DNA of 64,000 nucleotides from Heligmosomoides polygyrus polygyrus (GCA_947396885.1 OX377204.1:41899139-41963138); one strand, 5' to 3'. Numbered from the stretch's first letter, positions 45,787 to 55,400 are shown. Numbers and translations are program-made. Notes: generated from the sequence alone by a model not told the origin.

Positions 45787-48700
45787 ATGGCGCTTCATTG
45801 TTATAAGACGCCTATTGTATTGAGTGCGACGACACTCAAAAACCTGGTTGATCGGTACAGCGATTACACCGCTGTGGTAGATTTCAGTACCATAGATGAA
45901 GAGACCTACGAAAAATGCAGGTCAACCATAGCCCTCCTACAAAGTGGGGTCAAGCAGATCAGAGAGGGGCAAGAAAAGCTCCAAAAATTGTACAAAGAAG
46001 TCAGAGAAGAGTACAACAACTGTAAAAGCAGAACAGAAAGAAAGGACATCATGCATGAAATTGAGCAGATTGAAAATGAGTCGAAACTCCACACTACAGT
46101 AGCAGAATCTGATGAGCTTATGTTTAAGCTCATTACGCGTGTTGACGAAGCCAAGTGCATGCGCGAGAGAATGGACGTCAAATTGGGCTATATTACGCAG
46201 AGAGCTCAGCGAATCGAAGCGAATAGTTTGGAAAATTTTGAAACCAACGATCGCGAGAACAGCTGCGGTCAGAGCAACTCCGACAATGCTGCAGCGGCCA
46301 TACCCGCATATTCTGCTATTCCTGATGCTAGTGGAAGTCTAAATCACACATCAGTAAGATCCTGCAGATCTATCAAATCACCTCAGGCGTCTCTACCGTC
46401 GTTCTACGGTAACGCGGAGGAATTTCCCGAGTATTGGGCAGTTTTTGAATCTCTTGTCCACAAAAGTACTGAGTTGGACGTAATGGAAAAAATACTGCTG
46501 CTCAAGGAAAGCCTAAAAGGCAGGGCGCAAAATTCCATTAAAGGAATTCGACTTGTGCCAGAAAACTACAACTGGATAGTCAAAACGTTGTGCGACAACT
46601 ACAACGACAGCGCTGCAAACCGTCCTCAAATTGTTCAAAAGCTCGTGAACATGAAACCAGCGAATAGTTCAGCTGAAAGTTGCCTCTTCATATATGATGA
46701 AATTCAGGTTCTAGTGAACCAAATGGTGTCTGCCGGATACGATGTCCGTAAAACGTTCGACCCTATGTGGTCCGAGACTATTTTAGCGAAGTTTCCTCGG
46801 GACATTGTCAAAGCAGTCCTGATCCTATGCCGTACGCAATCTAATCAAAGTATTGAGGAGCTCATGAGTGCTCTCAAAAATGAGATAGCGGCAAAAAGTT
46901 ACGTCGAAAGCCGCATAGGTCACCAGACGCAAGACAGAGTCAACATAGTTGCAACAGATGAGGGCACTTACTCGCGACCTCGCGACCATAATACCGACGG
47001 CTGTGTCTTTTGCCATAGGAACAATCATCTGTCGGCGGCATGTCGCACAGTATCGGATCTAAACAGCCGCCGAAAAATCATAAGAGACGGCAACTGTTGC
47101 TGGAAGTGTTTCTCGCCCAGCCACAACAGCTTCGACTGTATTAAACCAGACTGTTATCAATGTGGCCAGAAACATCACACAAGTCTGTGCTTTAAAAATG
47201 ACACAGCAAATCCGAGAAACCAAAACGGCACGTGGAACCCAGGTCAGAGAAATGCCAGGGCGAACGGTCACCCTCCCAGGCCTAATGGAAATCAAAACAG
47301 AGTTCAACGAAACCGCAACGATTTCAGTGATCGTAATAGAAACGTCGCCAACAACAACACGCATATGGAAAGTGAATCTCTCCAATCTAACGCTTGCGCA
47401 CAAAGCCAAACAGCTTCTCAGCTTGTCCTAATGACAGCGGAAGGTAATCTTTGGAACCATAATAAAAACGAGTTCGAAAAGGTCCTGTTTTTCTTCGACT
47501 CAGGTGCTCAGAAAACAGTCATTGAAGAGAACCTTGCCTATCGTTTTGGCTTACCAAAAGAGTCAACAGAAATATGCACCATGTCAGGAATTGGAGGGCA
47601 TATAGAAAACTTCGAGAGTCACATAGTACTGACAAGAGTGAGCACGGTGTTCGGGGAAGAACTCGAGCTAAAAATACAAACGAAACCCGTCCTAACGAAC
47701 GGATTCCCTAGTGTGAAGCTCAGTAAATCTGACATTACTTTCCTCAAGGAAAATGGAATTTGCCTAGCAAATTCAAAATTGCGTGGAGAACACCAAACTC
47801 CACACATTTTGGTCGGACTTGATTATTACCACGACCTAGTCTGCAGTCCAAGTCACGGTATGGCAACACCAACAGGACTTCATATCGCTAAAACAGTATT
47901 TGGCCCCACCATATACGGTAAAGGCCTCACATCAGTACAAGACGTTAGAAGCAACGTGAGCTACGCAATGACGTCAGTTCACGAGCAAAGCGAGCAAGAA
48001 ATGCTACGTAAGATGTTCGAGTTGGATGGGCTTGGAATTTCCGAGAATGAATGCCAAAAGGAAGGCAAGGCCTACGAATATCTAGAAAAATATTCAAAAA
48101 TGATTTCCTTTGAAAACGGATACATAACAGCTCCATTTCCATTAAAAACCAACATTGGAGAACTGGAGGACAACTTCACAGTTGCTATTCGCCGCTTAGA
48201 GTCTCTGCAAAAAACTTTGCAGCAAAACAGCGAGCAACGCAGTTGGTACTGCAAAATCATTGAAAAATATGTCAGTGAAAAGATGGTTGAACCATTTTCC
48301 GATTCCGACCCAGAAGCAGTCGGAAACTACTACATGCCTCATTCAGGCGTTTGGAAAGTTAATAAAAATGTTCCTCTTAGAATAGTGTTTGATGCGTCTT
48401 CAAAACGTAAAAACCAACTGTCTCTAAACGAGGTAATCCACAAAGGCGAATCATTCGTCAATAAAATCCATGACATTCTCATGGTCTCACGATCAAAAAA
48501 GGTTCTTCTGATATGTGACATTGAAGCGGCCTTCACTCAGGTGCGCCTGGTCCACTCCCACAAAGATCTATGCAGGTTTTTGTGGGTGAAAAACATCAAT
48601 TTGCCTCCAACGAAGGACAACCTAATCCGCTACAGATTTAAGCGGTTGCCGTTTGGAGTCACAGCTTCCCCTAGCATATTAAACATGGCACTACTGTCTT

Positions 48701-51700
48701 ACCTCAATAATGAAGGGTCCTCAATTGCAATTGAAATAGCTAGCAATCTATATGTGGATAACATTATGATGGTTGCCGACACTGCAGAAGAGGCGATCAT
48801 GAAATATCGAGAGTCGAAACAACTTTTCGCCAACATTGGCATGAACCTTAGGGAGTATATATCCAACTCCAACGAAGTCAACTCTCAAATACCCTTGGAG
48901 GATCGACTAGACTCACACTCCTTAAAAATTCTAGGTGTCGCATATAACATCGAAGACGACTCATTTAAGGTCAGAACTCATTTCGCTCACGCGGAGAAGC
49001 TGACGAAAAGAGATATTGTCAGTCAGATCAACTCAGTGTACGACCCTATCGGTGTCGCCAGTCCACTCATAGTAAAACTAAAATCTATGATGAGGGATGT
49101 GTTCAATACTGGAACAGCATGGAAAACCGTATTATCTGAAGAACTGTGCCTTCGATGGAATCGTCTATGTAAAGAGGTCGATAACGCTCGCGTATCGATT
49201 CCGCGCCGTATAATTCAACAATCCACGAACAGTCACCTGTGGATATTCGCTGACGCTAGTTGCTTGGCGATTGCAACCTGTGCCTATCTGCAGTGCCAAT
49301 CCTCAGGGAAGATCTCAACGCTAATCAGTGGAAAAGCTAAGCTAACACCGAAAAAATGTCACCAAACAATCCCAAGACTTGAACTTGTTGGAATCCTAAT
49401 GGCTTCGCGCTTGTGCAAGACAATCATGGAAACGTACAAAACCGTTCGAAACGTGTCCGTTGTATCAGATAGCGAAATAGCACTGTATTGGTTGAACAGC
49501 TGCAAAAAGGTCCCGGTTTTCGTCGCCAACCAGCGGGAGCGGATCCTCGCTATTAAGACCAACCTAGAATCGCACGACGTATTGGTTAAATTTCTTCACG
49601 TTAGCACAACCCACAACCCAGCTGATGCAGGGACCAGAGGTTTAAACTCTGGAGAAATCGCCAATAGCGATTGGGTGAATGGACCGCGCTGGCTAGAAAA
49701 CAGCCCTGACACGTGGCCGTTAACTGAAATCGACTGTATTAAAGTGACGGAAGAGATAGATACTGCTGATATCGTATCGCTCCCTAACATAACAAAAGCC
49801 AGCACCAACTCCGTCTATGGAGCAGAGCTTATCGACTTATCTCGGTTCTCAAAGCTGAACAAAGCCATGCGAGTGGTCGCACTCGTAGGCAAAACTTTGA
49901 AGCATTGGGTTATTGCGGTGAACAAGAGCCAAACGTCGCACATCAGTACCGTCATGATATCAAAATTTGACACCTCTCAAGACATCACTTCTCATGACAT
50001 CGAACTTTCCGAGAATGTTCTTATAAGACAAGAGCAGAAGGGAATGATTTTGCAAGATCTCCAAAGGCAGTTCCATAACAAAAAGGTTATCTCGGACGAA
50101 AATGATATTATTCGTCACGAGTCCCGCCTCCAGAACGCAGTGATTCCTCGTGACGCAAAATCACCCATATACATACCACAGAAGTCGGAACTAGTCCGTC
50201 TCATACTTCAACACGTTCACTCAAATAATGCTCACTGCGGCAAGGACCATATGTTAGATATCGTGCGACAGAGATTTTGGATTCCTCGTCTGACTGTGGT
50301 TATCATCCGGTACTTGAAGCACTGTTCTACGTGTAAAAGATATCAAGGACTGCCATTAGGAGCTCCTTTAATGCCTTCGCTGCCGTCAGACAGGGTAGTG
50401 ATTTCAAAACCGTTCGAAAACGTCGGTTGCGACTTCATGGGTCCATTCCTGTCAAAATCGCAAGAAAAAATGTACGTATGCCTCTACACTTGTCTTACAA
50501 CAAGAGCACTTCATTTGGAGCTTGTTGAAAACCTATCATCGGGTGCATTCCTTAGCTGCTTTATCAGATTCATCTCAAGACGAGGAGTGCCAAAGCTTGT
50601 GCGCACCGATTGCGGTACGAATTTCAAACAAGGCGAGCGCATTATAGCCACTATGTTTGAAACCAATGAGCCTACGGGTACTTCTCTGATGTCGTACTGT
50701 GCAACAGAGAAAATCAAGTGGTTATTTAATCCACCAGGTGCTCCATGGATGGGAGGCGCTTGGGAAAGACTGGTAGGATCCGTCAAAAAAGCGTTCAATA
50801 AATCCATGGGACGAAAGAGACTCAGCTTTACAGATATGTGTACGGTTCTCACGAGAATTGAAGCCATCCTCAATACAAGACCCCTCACCAAATCCAGTTC
50901 GGACGACCTATGCGTTATTCCATTGCGTCCAATTGACTTCCTTCAAGGAAATCTCAGATTTTCATTACCAGAATCTAACGACCGTATCGATCTCCTGGAT
51001 CCAACATATGATCCAGATTTCATACAATCACAAAAGCAAGCGACAGAAGCATTGCATTATTCCGAGAACATAGCCAATAAGTTCTGGGAAAACTGGAATA
51101 CACTGTATCTAACGTCTTTAAGGGAAACGCAAAAAGTGATCCTCAAACAGCCAAGACACTTGAGCAGAACGTGTCCCTATGTAGGCGAGATAGTCATCAT
51201 CGAACAAGAGCTAATCCCTCGAGGAAATTGGCCCTATGGCAAGATAGTCGATATCATTAGTTCTGCGGACGGACTCATAAGGTCAGCGAAGATATTGATG
51301 CCAAACCACAAGGTCATCCACCGGCCTCTTAACAAGTTATATCCTCTAGAAATCCGTGCTAATGTCGAGCCCAGCAATGAAGAAGCAGTCAGAGCTGAGA
51401 CTTCAGATACATCAGAGTCACCTGTGGTTGTTCAAAATGAGAAGCGACCAATTCTTCCGCGAAGCTCAAAATCAAGAGCTTACGACTTCTTCAGAAGTAT
51501 GGAGACCAGTGTACTTCACTCACGTCCAACAACAATTAACTCATCATTGCTACTTGTCACCCTACTATCTATCGTGGCATCGCCAGCACTCGCGGCTCAA
51601 AATTCCTCGATACTATCGTGCAGTAGAGGAACTATCAGTATTCCACCAATAAGTGGTTGGTTCGAATTATGCATTGACAAACAATGCCACGCCGTGGATA

Positions 51701-51906
51701 ACAGCACGCGTGCAGCCAACTATTTCCTACCAATATCACCGACAGAGAAAAGTGTCAATGTGCGCTTTCGTTCGATGACTAATGCTCAAGAACAAGTAAT
51801 GTCGTGCGAACGTGCTAGGTTTTGTGACCACCAACAACTCCTATCAAAAACCTTGCTAGGAAATCCCATTGTTGGCCAGCAGGTGCCATTGCAACAACGG
51901 CCATAA
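45787..51906 (+). CDS. BEL/Pao Gag-Pol polyprotein running into env N-terminus
   Basis: A single open frame of 2039 codons. Gag has a coiled-coil start, a DUF1759-type core (LPSFYGNAEEFPEYW at ~203) and three zinc knuckles (405-470; CVFCHRNNHLSAAC, CWKCFSPSHNSFDC, CYQCGQKHHTSLC). An aspartic protease follows with FFDSGAQKT (~569). Reverse transcriptase shows RIVFDASS (~865), LICDIEAAFTQVRL and YVDN at ~989, in place of YVDD. RNase H shows FADAS (~1154) and VSDSEIALYW. Integrase has an HHCC finger (1476-1516) and D1549, D1608, E1660 (GCDFMG, VRTDCGTNF, GAWERL), then a DUF5641-type tail. Residues from ~1905 are a signal-peptide-like start of env. The protein copies and integrates the element. 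All catalytic motifs look intact, so it may be functional. The start was chosen at the first ATG after the leader. Confidence 0.95.
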   Translation: MALHCYKTPIVLSATTLKNLVDRYSDYTAVVDFSTIDEETYEKCRSTIALLQSGVKQIREGQEKLQKLYKEVREEYNNCKSRTERKDIMHEIEQIENESKLHTTVAESDELMFKLITRVDEAKCMRERMDVKLGYITQRAQRIEANSLENFETNDRENSCGQSNSDNAAAAIPAYSAIPDASGSLNHTSVRSCRSIKSPQASLPSFYGNAEEFPEYWAVFESLVHKSTELDVMEKILLLKESLKGRAQNSIKGIRLVPENYNWIVKTLCDNYNDSAANRPQIVQKLVNMKPANSSAESCLFIYDEIQVLVNQMVSAGYDVRKTFDPMWSETILAKFPRDIVKAVLILCRTQSNQSIEELMSALKNEIAAKSYVESRIGHQTQDRVNIVATDEGTYSRPRDHNTDGCVFCHRNNHLSAACRTVSDLNSRRKIIRDGNCCWKCFSPSHNSFDCIKPDCYQCGQKHHTSLCFKNDTANPRNQNGTWNPGQRNARANGHPPRPNGNQNRVQRNRNDFSDRNRNVANNNTHMESESLQSNACAQSQTASQLVLMTAEGNLWNHNKNEFEKVLFFFDSGAQKTVIEENLAYRFGLPKESTEICTMSGIGGHIENFESHIVLTRVSTVFGEELELKIQTKPVLTNGFPSVKLSKSDITFLKENGICLANSKLRGEHQTPHILVGLDYYHDLVCSPSHGMATPTGLHIAKTVFGPTIYGKGLTSVQDVRSNVSYAMTSVHEQSEQEMLRKMFELDGLGISENECQKEGKAYEYLEKYSKMISFENGYITAPFPLKTNIGELEDNFTVAIRRLESLQKTLQQNSEQRSWYCKIIEKYVSEKMVEPFSDSDPEAVGNYYMPHSGVWKVNKNVPLRIVFDASSKRKNQLSLNEVIHKGESFVNKIHDILMVSRSKKVLLICDIEAAFTQVRLVHSHKDLCRFLWVKNINLPPTKDNLIRYRFKRLPFGVTASPSILNMALLSYLNNEGSSIAIEIASNLYVDNIMMVADTAEEAIMKYRESKQLFANIGMNLREYISNSNEVNSQIPLEDRLDSHSLKILGVAYNIEDDSFKVRTHFAHAEKLTKRDIVSQINSVYDPIGVASPLIVKLKSMMRDVFNTGTAWKTVLSEELCLRWNRLCKEVDNARVSIPRRIIQQSTNSHLWIFADASCLAIATCAYLQCQSSGKISTLISGKAKLTPKKCHQTIPRLELVGILMASRLCKTIMETYKTVRNVSVVSDSEIALYWLNSCKKVPVFVANQRERILAIKTNLESHDVLVKFLHVSTTHNPADAGTRGLNSGEIANSDWVNGPRWLENSPDTWPLTEIDCIKVTEEIDTADIVSLPNITKASTNSVYGAELIDLSRFSKLNKAMRVVALVGKTLKHWVIAVNKSQTSHISTVMISKFDTSQDITSHDIELSENVLIRQEQKGMILQDLQRQFHNKKVISDENDIIRHESRLQNAVIPRDAKSPIYIPQKSELVRLILQHVHSNNAHCGKDHMLDIVRQRFWIPRLTVVIIRYLKHCSTCKRYQGLPLGAPLMPSLPSDRVVISKPFENVGCDFMGPFLSKSQEKMYVCLYTCLTTRALHLELVENLSSGAFLSCFIRFISRRGVPKLVRTDCGTNFKQGERIIATMFETNEPTGTSLMSYCATEKIKWLFNPPGAPWMGGAWERLVGSVKKAFNKSMGRKRLSFTDMCTVLTRIEAILNTRPLTKSSSDDLCVIPLRPIDFLQGNLRFSLPESNDRIDLLDPTYDPDFIQSQKQATEALHYSENIANKFWENWNTLYLTSLRETQKVILKQPRHLSRTCPYVGEIVIIEQELIPRGNWPYGKIVDIISSADGLIRSAKILMPNHKVIHRPLNKLYPLEIRANVEPSNEEAVRAETSDTSESPVVVQNEKRPILPRSSKSRAYDFFRSMETSVLHSRPTTINSSLLLVTLLSIVASPALAAQNSSILSCSRGTISIPPISGWFELCIDKQCHAVDNSTRAANYFLPISPTEKSVNVRFRSMTNAQEQVMSCERARFCDHQQLLSKTLLGNPIVGQQVPLQQRP
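51482..51498 (+). promoter_or_regulatory. Splice acceptor for an env subgenomic RNA
   Basis: CTTCTTCAG ending at 51494 matches the nematode TTTTCAG-type acceptor. It is followed four bases later by an ATG (51499) that opens a hydrophobic leader. With the GTAAGT donors in the leader repeats it would give a spliced env mRNA, as in retroviruses. It is inferred from sequence only. Confidence 0.6.
51499..51906 (+). CDS. Envelope N-terminal part, in the Gag-Pol frame
   Basis: It starts at the ATG just after the splice acceptor and shares the Gag-Pol frame. It has a hydrophobic signal-like stretch (LLLVTLLSIVASPALA), then a short Cys-containing ectodomain-like part with possible N-glycosylation sites. 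It stops at TAA (51904-51906), just where the other frame, open from 51819, reads through a hydrophobic segment. Together with the next entry it forms the env region. Confidence 0.6.
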   Translation: METSVLHSRPTTINSSLLLVTLLSIVASPALAAQNSSILSCSRGTISIPPISGWFELCIDKQCHAVDNSTRAANYFLPISPTEKSVNVRFRSMTNAQEQVMSCERARFCDHQQLLSKTLLGNPIVGQQVPLQQRP

Positions 51907-51926
51907 TCATTTATGTAGCTATCACA

Positions 51927-53666
51927 GTGTTGTTGGGTGTAACATGGCTCATGGCAAAGTTCATCAGAAACACTAGCAAGTGCACTAAAAATTCGGAACA
52001 GTTCGACAATCTCACAGCTGCTGCGAAGCAGAGTCCTCCAAGCTTCAAGCTCACGCCTCTTCCAGGGTTATTGTCAATCTCGTTATTTGCTGTGACAAGC
52101 CTTCTATCACCGGCAACAGCGTGTCAGCATGGCATTATGCGTCACTCTGCCGAGGTCGTCTGTAATGAAGGCAATCACTGCCACCTCGAATACAGCCGAG
52201 AACTATTGTTCAACAGGCTGCAGTCAGAAATATGCATCGAAATAATTCATGCAAATGAGACCGTAGGACTTGCAAAATTCCGAAAGCAGACCGTGAATTT
52301 CAAATGCTCAAAAGTAACTGAGTTCTTTACTAGGTCCACTAGAATGCAAATCTTCCACGTGAAGCGATGTGCTCAAGCAGGGTCTTGCATTGCAGATAAA
52401 TGTGAAACTATTAGCTCAGGTGAATCCATAGCTGAATTAAACCATACTAGGGAATATCCTGGTTACACCGGTTGCTTGAACAGTTGTGGAGGCGTCTTGT
52501 GTGGATGTTTTTTGCCTAAACCGGCATGCTGGTTCTACAGAATCGCTCACAAACCGCTATCAAAAAGAATCTTTGAAGTCGTTCAGTGTTCACATTGGAC
52601 ACCACTCATAAAGCTAGAAATAGAAATAATCACAGCCAACAAGACTGTGGCTTTCACAAAAATATTTCGTCCATACATAACGGAAGAAATAGCCAACTTT
52701 AGCATAACGGTAGCTTCCATTCAAAAGCCTGCAGCATCGCTGGAAGGCACACGATTCGCTATAACAGCGAACACTTCGTACATGCTTCCAGCTCACTACG
52801 AAATTCCAGTGGCTTGTAATAATCCTGTGCAAGCCCTCGATCGTTTTAACACCTGTTCTAACCGCATAAGATGTAATTGCGGAACATCGGTGCACACCTG
52901 CGACTGTCCGAAGGACTCTATTTCCATGCTTCATCGCAGCGAAAATGGACTGCCCTTAGTGACAGCGTACGGAACCCTCTCCAGTATCGAAAATGAGATC
53001 ATTTCGACGTCAAACGAAGAGGAAATGGTCTTACGCATAGAATCCAAAGTGCTTCAAACCTCTGCCGAATTTGTCTTCAACCAAGACTGTAGCCTTCAAA
53101 ATTCAAACTTAACTGGTTGCTACGAATGCGAGCATGGAGCGCATTTTACAGCCATATGCAAAGCGCAAAGATATGCGACGGTCACTGTAATCTGCGACTC
53201 CCAACAATTCTCAATTAAATGTGGACCATCAGGTGAAAAGAATCCAATAATTCTTCATTTCGATCATCCACTAGTAAATGAACGCTGCCAGGCGCATTGT
53301 TCAACGAAACCCACATTGTTCCTCTTGAATGCTACGTTATATTATCATATACGTACACCAGACACTGCCTTTGACGCAAGGTCACATGGCGTAACCCTAC
53401 GACACCAGTGGTTTTCTGATATCAGTCTACCGAATATCGATCCACTAGTGCAGGTTATCCGCAATCACTGGAAACTAACTCTTGGAGCATTGAGCTGCCA
53501 GGCGCACTGTTCAACCATACTACTACTTACTGGCCTTACTTATATGATGGGCCCATGCATTCTTATAGCCATCCTATCCTCTATCGGGTCGTTTGGTTCC
53601 GCACTGCTAAAACTGATGTGGAAATGCATAAAGTGCCGAAAGCAGAAAGGGAATACTTCGGCTTAA
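51927..53666 (+). CDS. Envelope glycoprotein, phlebovirus G2-like
   Basis: The frame is open from 51819, has a GTG at 51927 and its first ATG at 51951. A second signal-like segment (LLSISLFAVTSLLSPATA) near residues 48-66 precedes a Cys-rich ectodomain. Its pattern, for example YPGYTGCLNSCGG and CGCFLPKPACWFYR, matches the phlebovirus glycoprotein G2 family known as env of nematode BEL/Pao elements such as Cer7 and Tas. A membrane anchor lies near the end (LLLTGLTYMMGPCILIAILS) with a short basic Cys tail. The known family role is class II membrane fusion. It is out of frame with the upstream env part, overlapping within 51819-51903. Whether this is a break, an intron or recoding is not resolved. 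Confidence 0.8.
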   Translation: MLLGVTWLMAKFIRNTSKCTKNSEQFDNLTAAAKQSPPSFKLTPLPGLLSISLFAVTSLLSPATACQHGIMRHSAEVVCNEGNHCHLEYSRELLFNRLQSEICIEIIHANETVGLAKFRKQTVNFKCSKVTEFFTRSTRMQIFHVKRCAQAGSCIADKCETISSGESIAELNHTREYPGYTGCLNSCGGVLCGCFLPKPACWFYRIAHKPLSKRIFEVVQCSHWTPLIKLEIEIITANKTVAFTKIFRPYITEEIANFSITVASIQKPAASLEGTRFAITANTSYMLPAHYEIPVACNNPVQALDRFNTCSNRIRCNCGTSVHTCDCPKDSISMLHRSENGLPLVTAYGTLSSIENEIISTSNEEEMVLRIESKVLQTSAEFVFNQDCSLQNSNLTGCYECEHGAHFTAICKAQRYATVTVICDSQQFSIKCGPSGEKNPIILHFDHPLVNERCQAHCSTKPTLFLLNATLYYHIRTPDTAFDARSHGVTLRHQWFSDISLPNIDPLVQVIRNHWKLTLGALSCQAHCSTILLLTGLTYMMGPCILIAILSSIGSFGSALLKLMWKCIKCRKQKGNTSA

Positions 53667-53814
53667 ATACTGTAGTGGAAACCATTGCAGCACTATATAA
53701 TCTTCCGTATGTAACACGTTAATGCCATCTTTAAAACAACATTCATCTGCAAAACCGATGCATACCTATTATGCCATGATGGATACCTAACATTCCTGCT
53801 CTCACTAGGCATGT
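53667..53814. other. Post-env spacer
   Basis: A short AT-rich stretch follows the env stop codon. No feature is seen. Confidence 0.4.
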
Positions 53815-54100
53815 GGAGGCGACCACATAGCCGCGATGTGAACCCCTCCGCTCTGTCGCCGCATGGCGCAGAGCGGGTGCTCGCCGATAGCGAGCGAGGC
53901 CCGCGAGACCGGGTTTCGAGTTCGAACCGGTCTCCGCCCCCTTTGGGGCCCCGCCGGCCGAGTAAGGCACGCGGAGCCCTGTGGGGCGTTCTGTGTCCAT
54001 CGCGGTAGACACTTGGTGTCTTTATTTGACACCCTCGCCCCCTCCCAAGTTGCGCGGAGGGGGCGGGCCACTCAGTTCCCTCAGGGAGCTGAGTGGCACT
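53815..54100 (+). other. GC-rich structured segment with tRNA-like boxes
   Basis: Within the element but after env, this segment contains ATGGCGCAGAGCGGG (A-box-like, ~53860) and GAGTTCGAACCGG (B-box-like, ~53920). It also has nested stems: GCGGG..CCCGC enclosing CTCGC..GCGAG, GAGACCGG..CCGGTCTC, and a strong hairpin CCACTCAG..CTGAGTGG at about 54068-54095. It may be a captured tRNA-derived SINE or an RNA structure used for export or packaging. Its base composition is unlike gag-pol and env. Confidence 0.5.
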
Positions 54101-54658
54101 TTTCAACCCGCACAGGAAATTTTTCCAACGGGTGCCAAAAATTTGCTGCCACGGCTTTCACGCCGCAGCAGCGTAATATTGGAGCTACCCTCAGCTATTG
54201 GAGCTATCGTCCGCGGAACAATTCATCCCGCGCACGCGTGTAGAGGCAGCTCGCCGCAGGCGCCTGGCTGCGGGAGTACAACGAACCGTGTTCCGTATAT
54301 TCCGCGGGCGCCCACACAACGCCCGCGGCGGTGGAGTGCGCGAGAGAAGCAAAGAAAGACGGTCTGCATATGAGCGCGCTTAGCACCGTTCAGCATGGAT
54401 TTAGAATAACTGCTTTAGCGCATATAGGGTGCAATCATCCCTCACCACAGCGGGGTCGTCTAATCTTGACCTTCAGCTCATCAGCAAGTAGTTAGGCGAT
54501 AAAGGCGATAGGGGCATACCCACTTAGCCATAAGAGCCCTTCTAACGCCATCGTAAACTCAGTGAGCTCAAGTTGATTGCAAAATATCCTCAAGGAACAT
54601 ATTTACAATCAGTCGGAAAATCTAAGGGCAACACGCCCCTAACCGAGCTCAAATTCTG

Positions 54659-54667
54659 TATAAAAGG
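54659..54667 (+). promoter_or_regulatory. TATA box before the 3' ORF
   Basis: TATAAAAGG lies 35 to 27 bp upstream of the ATG at 54694. A pol II start about 30 bp downstream would fall at or just before the ATG, so the mRNA would have almost no 5' UTR or would start at the next ATG (54757). This suggests an internal promoter. Confidence 0.45.
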
Positions 54668-54693
54668 CGGTCCAGCTAATAGTCGTCATCATA

Positions 54694-55188
54694 ATGTCGT
54701 CCTCACCATCCAACGCAGACGCAGCCGATTTGGACATCTGCGATGCCACGACAATTATGGCATATCTCATCCCGACACTCGAGGACTTGCAGACGACTCA
54801 ATCGGCGATGCAGACGACTCAATCTGCGATGCAAGCAGAGATGCTAGTTGATCAATTGGCGCTTCGCGCCGAATTAAAGCATCTTCATGCTGCATTGCAG
54901 GTAATTCTGGTGCGTACCGCGCCGTGCTCCTCCTGTGCATTCTGCACAGTTGAGGAAAACCGTGATACTCATCTCACGGGGCGATGCACGCGGTACCCAG
55001 ACACGGTGGCTCGCACCGCACAGGCATCGCGAAGGCGTTTATGCCTGCGGTGCCTCAAAGACGAGCACTCCGATGACTGCGGAGTGCGGTGTGGGAATTG
55101 TGGTCTCGGCCACAATTCCATCCTGTGCTCCGTCAGGAGGCCTAATCAGCAGCACCAGCAGAACCAAGCGAAAAGGCCTCGTAATTGA
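54694..55188 (+). CDS. Post-env ORF with Gag-like triple zinc knuckle
   Basis: 164 codons. Residues 28-72 are Leu/Gln/Ala-rich and heptad-like, with a repeated TTQSAMQ, probably a coiled coil. Then come three Cys/His motifs: C81-x2-C84-x8-H93-x4-C98, C117-x2-C120-x4-H125-x3-C129 and C133-x2-C136-x3-H140-x4-C145, and a basic Gln-rich tail. The order matches the three knuckles of this element's own Gag, including exactly 18 residues between knuckles 1 and 2, although the residues differ greatly. I infer a diverged Gag nucleocapsid-like protein that binds RNA. It lacks the DUF1759-type core. Accessory genes after env are not a usual part of BEL/Pao. Alternatives are a relic of another BEL element or a captured host zinc-finger gene. 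Confidence 0.7.
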   Translation: MSSSPSNADAADLDICDATTIMAYLIPTLEDLQTTQSAMQTTQSAMQAEMLVDQLALRAELKHLHAALQVILVRTAPCSSCAFCTVEENRDTHLTGRCTRYPDTVARTAQASRRRLCLRCLKDEHSDDCGVRCGNCGLGHNSILCSVRRPNQQHQQNQAKRPRN

Positions 55189-55210
55189 GGTCTTAGTAGC
55201 CCAATCAAGC

Positions 55211-55400
55211 CGCCGACGACTCCAACGCCCGATCTCACCCTGCCGCCGACTCCAACGCCCGACCTCAACCTGCCGCCGACTCGAACGACCGAACTCAACC
55301 TGCCGCCGACTCGAACGACCGAACTCAATCAAGCCACCGACTCCATCGCCCGTTCGACTCTCAAGCCGCCGCCGATTCCACCGCCCGTTCGACTCTCAAG
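55211..55400 (+). repeat. 30-bp tandem repeat, about six units
   Basis: Units of the type CGCCGACTC(C/G)AACG(C/A)CCGA(T/A)CTCAA.. repeat with a 30-31 bp period between the 3' ORF and the 3' LTR, the last units diverged. Because the period is close to ten codons it keeps a frame open (RRLERPNSTC-type), but I do not treat it as coding. Confidence 0.85.

Noticed and set aside
51843..51852. Programmed -1 frameshift site in env
   Set aside because: The A-run does not fit the X XXY YYZ pattern in the Gag-Pol frame and no adjacent pseudoknot was evident, so I report only the overlap.
53863..54373. Two overlapping plus-strand frames of 126 and 130 codons after env
   Set aside because: GC-rich structured DNA gives open frames by chance; there are no domains, and the frames overlap each other and the tRNA-like boxes.
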